The notes beneath the pieces were generated by a model. It was not told the origin of the DNA. It saw nothing but the letters and a program-made list of their open reading frames with translations, and did no database searches. From contig NZ_JAGINW010000001.1 of the NCBI RefSeq assembly GCF_017876405.1, positions 9,623,203 to 9,687,202 on the forward strand: DNA of 64,000 bases, read 5' to 3'. Shown in pieces: positions 51,652 through 59,900 of the stretch. Position 1 is the stretch's first letter, and every line of letters begins with the position of its first letter. The position numbers and the translations under genes were made by a program. The stretch comes from Kibdelosporangium banguiense. GTDB taxonomy: Bacteria > Actinomycetota > Actinomycetes > Mycobacteriales > Pseudonocardiaceae.

Positions 51652-51833
51652 ACGACCAGGTTACTTCGGAAAAACCCGAAACAGCAACCCCCGGTGAGGA
51701 CCCGGTGTTTCGGCACGGGGGTGTTGCCCAGCGATGTGGGCGAGTTCTTCCCGCACTTGGAAGAGCACATCATCATGCGCCGCACCCCGACCGGCTACAC
51801 CCTTTCTACATCGGACCCTCCAAAGCCACCTGG

Positions 51834-52550
51834 TCAGCTGCCCAACGTGGCGGCGCTGTCGATGAGGGCCCGTACCACCGGTAGCTTCGCGTCCTTCGTC
51901 CGCCATGTGACCACTTCGGACAGGGTGAGGTGGAGATCGGCGACCGGACGCCACACCACCGAGCTCAGCGGAGCCACCAGGTCCGCCGTCCTGCTCGCCG
52001 GGAATGTGACCGCGTCGCCGATCGCCACCAGCGCCAGCAGTGCCTCCAGATCAGCCACTTCCGCAAGCCCACCCAGCGTGACCTCCTGGGAGCGCACCGC
52101 GGAAATGATGTCCGCGTGCAGCCCTGGCTGCGACTCGCCCGGCTCGAGGATCACCCGTTCTCCCTCGAGGTCCGCCAGCCGGACTTCCGGGCGGGCCGCG
52201 AGCCGGTGGTCGAGCGCGAGCAACAGCCCGAGGCGGTCGGTGGCCATCTCCATCGACGTCAGGGTCTCGTCGGCAGGGCGGCGCGAACCGTAGGCGAAAG
52301 AGATCGTCCCGTCGTGCAGAGCGGTCCACTGTTCGGTGCTGTTCATCGCGATCAGCTGGAGACCGACGTGGGGAGCACGTCTCCGGAACGCCGCCATGAG
52401 GGAGGCCAGCGCGCCGGTGAACGTTGCCCCTTGCTCGAACCCGATGACTACCGTGCCCAGACGGCCTTCGGCAATGTCCCTGGCTTCTTCGACGGCGGCC
52501 GAGACGTCCGCAAGAATGCCCCGGGCCTTCTCTGCGAAGACCTTTCCGGA
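51834..52550 (-). pseudogene. LysR-family regulator lacking its DNA-binding domain
   Basis: About 235 residues of a LysR-type effector domain remain (GKVFAEKARGILADVSAAVE onward, then VVIGFEQGATFTGALASLMA, with a normal C-terminus). The ~65-residue winged helix that should precede GKVFAEKARG is absent; instead the frame passes into antisense of the adjoining monooxygenase fragment. The regulator cannot bind DNA. LysR genes usually sit divergently beside the gene they control, and the neighbour is an oppositely oriented monooxygenase, so one deletion probably removed both 5' ends. Confidence 0.8.
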
Positions 52551-53124
52551 CGAGCCGTACCTCGGCGCGCTGGTGATGGGGTTGCGCAAGGATGCCCCCG
52601 CGAAGGTTTACCTCGGCTTCAGCGACCCGGCGGGTGCCGACTACGACCTGGGTGACCTCGACGGGCAGAAACGGTTGATGGCCGAGCGCATGGCGGCTGG
52701 CGGCTGGGTGATTCCGCAGCTCGTGGACCACATGATGGACGCCGACGACTTCCACTTCTACCGGCTGAGCCAGGTCCGCATGGACAGCTGGTCACAAGGG
52801 CGCGTCGTGCTGGTCGGTGACGCCGGTTACGCCGTCTCCCTGGGGACGGGGCAGGCCACCAGTGTCGCGATGCTCGGCGCGTACGTCCTGGCCGGCGAGC
52901 TCGCGACACATCGGGACGATCCGGCTGCCGGGGCGATCGCCTACGAGAACGAACTGCGCGACTATGCGACCCGCAATCAGAACACCGCGCTGGAATACGA
53001 TTCGAAGCCGGGACCACCGTCCGGCGGCGAACCATCGGAGGCCGGCTCGGACGGCCTTCCTGACTTCGGCAGCCTGACCCTGCCGTTCCACCTCAAGGAC
53101 TACTCAGTCTTGGTCCGGCCATGA
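52551..53124 (+). pseudogene. FAD-dependent monooxygenase, C-terminal fragment
   Basis: About 190 residues of a class A flavoprotein monooxygenase remain, beginning within the substrate domain (YLGALVMGLRKDAPAKVYLG) and including the FAD motif GRVVLVGDAGYAVSLGTGQA and the following helix MLGAYVLAGEL. The N-terminal Rossmann half with GxGxxG is missing, as is a start codon. It cannot bind FAD properly. It runs head-to-head into the truncated LysR gene at about 52550. Confidence 0.8.
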
Positions 53125-53206
53125 CGGCACCTTCGAACAGACCCGGTACGCAGCAACCCGGCCGCCTGCCCATCCACCAGCCGATCACCGGGTTACGAGA
53201 CGGCCC

Positions 53207-53908
53207 TCAGGGTGCCGACAACAGCGCCGTCAGCCGGTCCGCCGCAGCACCGAGGAACTCCCTGTTGACGAAGAGGTCCCGCTGCCCCCCTTCCACATTC
53301 GAGCCCAGGACACCCAGCTTGATCAAAGCGTCCTGCCGGAGATCCTCCTCAGACCACGCCGCGACGTACTCGACCGCCCGCTCCAGCACGTCACCAGCAT
53401 TGCGCACGATCAGATACTCCGAACCTTCGGGCAACCGCTGCAGATCCAGATCGATCCCACCCCGGAAAGATGTGTCCTCCAGCCGCGCACCCGAGAAATC
53501 GTTGCCACGATACTCATTCCGGTCACGACCAAGGTTCCTGGTGGTCGCCGTAGGCCTGGCGGAAAAGATCGCCTTACGGATCCGCCCAGTGAACGTACAG
53601 TCCACGAACTGCGCTGTGTGACAGAAGAAGTTGCGGATCTTCACATCCCGAAAGGAACAGTTCACAAACGTCGCGCGACCGGGCGACAGATCCTTCATCG
53701 TGCACCGGTCGAACACACATTCCACGAATGTGCTCGTCTCGTAGCCTGCACCGAGGCTGCCGCTGGTGAACTTCGACCGACTGAAGTCGCAACGCGTCAG
53801 CGTGCTACCGTTCACGACTCCCGCGTACTTCAAGTCGCGCCCGGAGAAATCAGCATCATCAAGCTCAACAGCATCCAGTATCAGGCGATCCGCGGGAACA
53901 TCAGTCAT
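53207..53908 (-). CDS. Pentapeptide-repeat protein, probable immunity protein of the Rhs toxin
   Basis: This 233-aa protein starts at ATG 53908 behind AGGAGG (5-bp spacing); a GTG at 53923 is weaker. The central part has imperfect A(D/N)LXX-type repeats (ELDDADFSGRDLKYAGV; TLTRCDFSRSKFTSGSL; FRDVKIRNFF; NDFSGARLEDTSFRG), predicting a right-handed quadrilateral beta-helix. A helical C-terminus follows. It lies 11 bp after the Rhs gene stop, the usual place for an immunity gene in polymorphic-toxin loci. It probably binds and blocks the toxin domain. An alternative is a DNA-mimic pentapeptide protein unrelated to the toxin. Confidence 0.75.
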   Translation of the reverse strand: MTDVPADRLILDAVELDDADFSGRDLKYAGVVNGSTLTRCDFSRSKFTSGSLGAGYETSTFVECVFDRCTMKDLSPGRATFVNCSFRDVKIRNFFCHTAQFVDCTFTGRIRKAIFSARPTATTRNLGRDRNEYRGNDFSGARLEDTSFRGGIDLDLQRLPEGSEYLIVRNAGDVLERAVEYVAAWSEEDLRQDALIKLGVLGSNVEGGQRDLFVNREFLGAAADRLTALLSAP

Positions 53909-53919
53909 CGAGCCTCCTG

Positions 53920-56900
53920 TCACCGGGTGCCACCACCTTTGACACCGGGGATTCCCGGCATTTTACCCGGGCTCTTGTAGAGCACATACGTGGCCTTGCT
54001 GTACTGGCCCTTCTTCTCAATGTGCGCCTTGTACGCGGCCTTGCTGGTCAACTCGACCTTCTTGTTCTCCTCGGTATCCAAGAAGTCTGGACCGTTGCTG
54101 GCGTTGTACTCGAAGCGTACGCCATGTGTGTCGCGGAGTTCTTCGAACACGGCTCGGTGAATAGCCGTGCCGAGTTGCCCGCGAGCATACTTGTAATAAC
54201 CGGCTGCCACATTCTTCTCGTACAGTGCCCGCTCGGTCTCGGAAAGCTGGTCGAGCACATCCTCGAAGCCCTTGCCACCGTTCAGCACGCGTTCGGTCGC
54301 CTCACGCACCAGCCGGGTCGACTCGTCCTCCTCGGTCTGTCCCTCCGGCAGTTCGACGCTGACCAGTTCGAGGACGGTCGACTGGAGCATGATGTGCTCG
54401 TTGGCCTTCAAGCAGTCGGCCGCGCCCACACGCTCGCAGAACCGCGCCGCCACTTCGTGCTCCGCCCAGGCCCGCACGTGGTGGTCGGCGGGCAGGCTGG
54501 TGTCGGCGAGCGTCTTGGGAACCCACGGCTTCTTGGCACCGACGTCGGCGACGGCCTTGTCGTACTCCTCACGCCAGTTCTTCTCCCGGCGTGCCTGTTC
54601 GATGTCCTTCTCGGCTTGTGCCTGTTGCTCGGGTGACTGCTCCGCGCAGGCGGCGCCGGAGTATCCGCATTCGTACTCGTACGGATCAATGTGACCGTCC
54701 AACTCAATGCGGTTGACGGGGTTGCCGTGCGCGAACGCGTATCGGTTGCCAGTCCACGGATCGGTGACCAGGCCGAGGTCGGCCAGAGCGCCGTTGTAGT
54801 TGTCGCGGCTGAGGAAGCTGTTGCGGCCAGGGCTGTAGTTGCGGAAGCCCATGTCGTAGTCGCCGGTGGAGCTGTCCCAGCGTTTGCCGTTGTAGCGATA
54901 CGGGTTGTACGCCTCTTTTGTAGGGTTCTGTGGCTCCGGCTTGTCGATCCCGGTGAAGCTCTCGGTGTCGTTGTTGCCGTACGCCGTGTAGCCGTACGTC
55001 GCTTTGGTCGCACCTTGGGCGTTGGTCAGGGTTTCGACATCGGTGTGCGCGTTGTAGCCGTAGTAGCCGCTCTCCTTGGTGCCGTCCTGCTTGTGGGTGA
55101 CCTGCGACAGACGTTCACCGGTCGGGCTGTACTGGTAGGACTTGTCGAGCCGGCCCTCCAGTTCCTCCGTCAGTACCTCGTTGGACAGGCCGAGGTACGC
55201 GAAGCTGGTCTCCTTGTCGCCCTCGGTACGTGTGACGGTCCGATCCATCGGGTCGTAGGCGTACCTGGTCGTGATCCGCTCGTTGGCAGTCCCCGGCTTG
55301 AGCTTCTGTTGCTCGGCAACGCGGTCGAAGCCGTCGTAGCGGTACTTCTCCGAGACCTTCCCCGCCGAGGTCACCTTGTCCAGGCGGCCGAACGGGTCGT
55401 AGGCGTGGACGCTGGTGGTCTGGTCGGTCTTGGATGTGACCAGGCGGTTGCGGTCATAGGTGAACGTGGTGTTCTTGCCTTCGAGGGTTTGGTTCACCAC
55501 GTTGTTGTTCGCGTCGTGCGCATATGACTCGGTTTCGAGCACCTTGCCGCCGGGCTCAGCCTTCGTGACCGACCTGACGCGCTCGCGCGGGTCGTAGACG
55601 TACGTGTGCACGAAGTCGAGATAGGCCGAGTTGTTGTCGGCGTTCATGGTCTTCGAGGCATCGCGGACACGTTGGCCGTTGGCGTCGTAGGCCAGCGTGT
55701 GTTCGCTGACCACGATGTCACCCGTCTTCTTCTCCACGCTGGAGCGGCGCAGTTGGTCGAGACCGTAGGTGTACGTGACGACGTTGCCGTTGGCCTTGGT
55801 CTCGACGTGCTTCTGCCCGCGTGGCGTGTAGGTGTACGACGTCGCCTGCGGTGTGCCGCCAGTGTCTGTGCTCGTGACCTTCGCAATCAGGTCGCGTACG
55901 TCGTAGTCGTACGTCGAGCTCTGGGCATCGTGGGTTTGTGTCTTGGGATTGCCGTTCGGGTCGTACGTGTAGGCGGTGGTCTTCTTGACCACGCCGCCGA
56001 GCTTCTCCTCGATCTTCGCCAGCTGGTTCAGCCCGGTGTAGCCGACGGCATAACTGTCCACTTTGGCGCCAGGGCTGCCGTCGGTCATCTGCACGAGGTT
56101 GTCGTTCGGGTCGTAGACGTAACCGAACTTCTTCTGCTCGTTGTCCACCTCGCCGGACGCGTCCCGGACGAGCTTGATCGCGTCGGCCACGACTGTGCCG
56201 TCGGCGTTGTCGGTCAACGTCACCGCGCGGATCTGGTCTTCGGTGTACGCGTACTCGCCGAGACTCACCCACTGTCCAGGCTGGACAGTCTGGTCCACTG
56301 TCTTCGTGGTACTTGCGCCGTCGTGCTGGATGGTGTAGGACGCGTTGGTGGCGGTGGCAGTGCGGTTGTAGCGGACGAAAAGCTCGTACGTCCCGCTACG
56401 CGGAACATCGATGTTCCAGGTCGCGGTTTCGGTGCCAGTGCCCGCGTTGTGGTGCCGGTAGTCGAAGCCCTCGTGATCCTGGCCGGTGCCGGCCGTCGCC
56501 CAGGTTCCGGTGAACACCGCCGCAGGATCGGAGTTGTCCACCACAAGCGTGTCCCTACCGACCGGCACGCCATCGTCCGACCTGGACTTCAGTTTGCCGT
56601 CCGGGTAGTACTCCCACCCGATCGCCCGGGTGGCCGAACCACCGGCGGCGGCAACGATCCGCTCCTTCTGACCACCCAGTTCGTCGTACTTGTAGGACGT
56701 GGTGATGTTCCACGGATCGGTACTCGTGCGGGCCCAGCCGTTGTCGAAGTAGCCGACGCGGGTGATGTTGCGGATCGTCTGACCCTGTGATGGCGGAGTG
56801 CTGACCTCCGTGAGGTTGCCGACCTCGTCGTAGGCGTATGTGGTCTTGTCCGGTGCCTTGACGCGTTCGTCGTCCTTGTCGAAGGGTGTCAGTTCCTCCA

Positions 56901-59900
56901 CGACACGGTTGAGTTTGTCGTAAACAGTCACCTGGGCGAAGTCGTCCGGGTCGTCGGCTGTCTCCACACCACGCGGACTGATGATTCTGGTGTTGTTGCC
57001 AGCCTCGTCGTACTCGTAACGGGTCTTGCTGTAGAGGACGTTGCCCTGGCTGTCCTTCTCCCGGGGAACGGACAGTTCTTCGAGCGCGCTCCGGGCGTCG
57101 AGTCTGGCGAAGCTGGTGTTGTTCTCCTCGTCGGTCGACTCGATCGTGTTTCCGTCACGGTCGTACTTCTGGCTCGCGGTGTTGCCCAGCGCGTCGGTCG
57201 ACGTCCTGACCTGATGTCTCAGGTCGTAGGTGAATTTGGTGCTGAAGTCGTTCGGATCCGCGGTGGCGTTCTTGATCGGGTCGACAACCGAGACGAGGTT
57301 GCCGACGTTGTCGTAGGTGTAGGAGGTCCTGTTGCGGTTGGCGTCGACCGTGGCGCTGACCCGGTTGAGCGAGTCGTACTCGTTGGTCGTCGTGTAGTCG
57401 TCGGGCAGTGGGGTAAGGGTGCCCTTGGGGTCGGTCTGACGGGTCAGGTTGCCGACGTTGTCGTAGACGAACGAGGTGACCTTCACCGGATCCTGTGGAC
57501 TGTCTTTCGGGGCGCTGGTCGATGTGACCTGGTCGGTCTCGTTGTATGTCGCGGTGCTGACCGCGTTGTTCGCCGAGATGGTCTTGATGACGTTGTCGTT
57601 GGCGTCGTACTCGGGGCCGGGGGTGAAGATGTGCTGACCGGCGTCAGCATCCAGCGGCACCTTCGAGGTGAGTGGCCTGCCGTAGACGTCGTAGGTGTAT
57701 TCCGTGACCTTCTTGCGCGCGTCGACAGTCCTCAGCACGTTGCCGAGTGCGTCGTACTGGATCAGAGAGTCGTGACCGTACGCGTCGGTGGTCTTGCGCG
57801 GGTAGCCGGTGCCGTCGTAGTCGCCGTAGGTTGTGGGGTTCTCGTTCGCGTCGGTCGCTCTGATCAGCTGACCGAAATCGTCATACGTGTAAGTGCTGGT
57901 GTAGTCCCATTCGGCCGGCGTGGACGTGCCCTTGGGATCGGTGACCGCGACAAGGTTTCCCCGGACGTCGTAGGTGAACAGCCATTTGCGGCCCTCGGGG
58001 CTGATCTTCTCGACCGGTTGCGCGACATGGCCGTCCAGACCGCTGGTGTAGGCAAGTCTCGTCGGAGGGGTGTTCGCGGCATTGGCTTCCGCGTCGCGGA
58101 TCTCCGTCGGATAGCCGGTCTTCGGGTCGTAGACCCATGTGGTGACTGCCTGGCCGCCGTCCTCGGCCATCCGCCGGACGTTGTTGTCGGCGTCCCACGT
58201 CAGCTCGGTGCGTTCGTTCTTGGCGTTCGCCAGCACTGTGGGCCGGCCGAATCCGTCGATGCGGACGGTCGAAGAATGCTGGTTGGCGTCCGTGACAACG
58301 GATTCGATGTCCGACCCACGGTCGCCGTCCGGGTCCAGGTAGTCGAAGCCGGTGTTCTTCTGCCGGCGATCGGTCAGCGCGCTGACTTTCCACTTGCGCG
58401 CCGTGTCGCCGTGGTAGGCCAGTCCTGTGGAGTTGCCTCGGGGGTCACTGACGGACACCAGCTTGGTGTTCTTGTCCAGCAGGGTGTCGTTGTAGAAGAA
58501 GGTGAAGACCTTCTTCTTGTCGGTTCCCGCCCCGTCGGTGATCTCCTGCAGCAACCCACGGTCGCTGTAGACGAGCTCGAGCCGCCGGCCTGACAGGTCC
58601 ACAATGGCCTTGAGCTGGTTGGTGATCTTGCCGTTGGTCAGGTTCGAACCGGTGGTCTTCCGGTTGCCGGTGAAGTAGTCGTAGGACTGGTCGCCGCGCT
58701 GGTAGTACTCCAGTTCCAGCGTCCGCCTGCCGGTGGCGTCCGTGATGTACTTAAGGATCCCGCTGTTGCGGCCGGTAATGCCAGATCGTTCGTAGGTGAA
58801 GGTGAGTTCGTTGCCGTTCTTGTCGACAGTCGCGGTCTGGTAGCCGTCGGCGTCGAAGAGGAACTGCGTGCGGTCGGGACGGGTCATGACCCAGGTCCGG
58901 GTCTTGTCGTCACCGCCCGCCCGGCGCAGATACAGATGCACACCGGCCGGCTTGTCGTAGTCCCAGAGCCGCGGATCGTTGCTGTCGTGCTTGTTCAGCT
59001 CGAAGGTGTGTGTCGTGCCGTCCCCGTCGACCAACTGGATCTTGCCCGGGTGTCCCGGGCCGGACCTGTCGGTGTCCCGGAATTCCAGTGGCGTGCCGAC
59101 CCGCATGACCGTCGAGGTGGACAGCGACCAGCCGTAACCGATGTACGAGTTGGACGTGTCCTGGCTGTTGTAGGTCATTCGTAGGAACGACGAAGGACCA
59201 CGACCAGGGATGGCGAGCGCGTTGTAGCCGTATACCGCGTTGCCGGAGTACTGGTTGACGACCACACTCGAGCCGGCACCAGCGCTGTTGCCCGCGTACT
59301 GGTAGAACTTCTCCAGTCCCAGCTGGTTCGAGGTGGGGTCCTCGACGGTGACGTTCTGTGCCAGCGGCGGTACCTTTGTGGTCTGCGACAACCACTTCCC
59401 TGTGGTTTTGTTACGCAGGTCCCATTTCAAGACGAACGATTCACGCTTGTTGCCCTGGTCGGTGCGTATGGGTGTCTTCACCCGTGCGGACAGGGTTGCC
59501 ACGTCGTCCGGTGGCAGGTCCCGCGGCAGCGGGGTGTCGAGTCGGTTGCCGGAGTTGGTGTAATCCGTGCCGTCCGCCAGTTCCCAGTGGTACGACAACA
59601 CCCAGTCCCTTGTGGACAAATCGAGGCCGGTGGTGTTGGTGACGGTGACCGGGACCGTGTACTCGTCACCGGGGATCATCCGGTTCGGTGTGGTGGGGGC
59701 GTAGTAAGTGGATTCAGCGGTCTGCTCGGTGTAGACGACCACCAGTCGTGGCCGCAGCTCCGGCTCAGCCGCCTCGCTGGACAGAAACAGTGTCCGCTCC
59801 GCCGGGCTGGTTTCGCCTGCCAGTTTGACCAGCGCGCCGCGGTTCGTCGTGGGATCGTTCACCCAGCGTTGTGCCAGATCGCGGGCCTTCCAGATCTGCC

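Noticed and set aside
53207..53908. Pentapeptide protein as a Qnr/MfpA-type gyrase protector
   Set aside because: Repeats are irregular and interrupted, a helical C-terminus follows, and its position after the toxin gene fits immunity better.
54000..59500. Regularly repeated short sequences suggesting CRISPR or a satellite
   Set aside because: They are diverged codons of the YD repeats within one protein-coding frame, without identical spacers or repeats.
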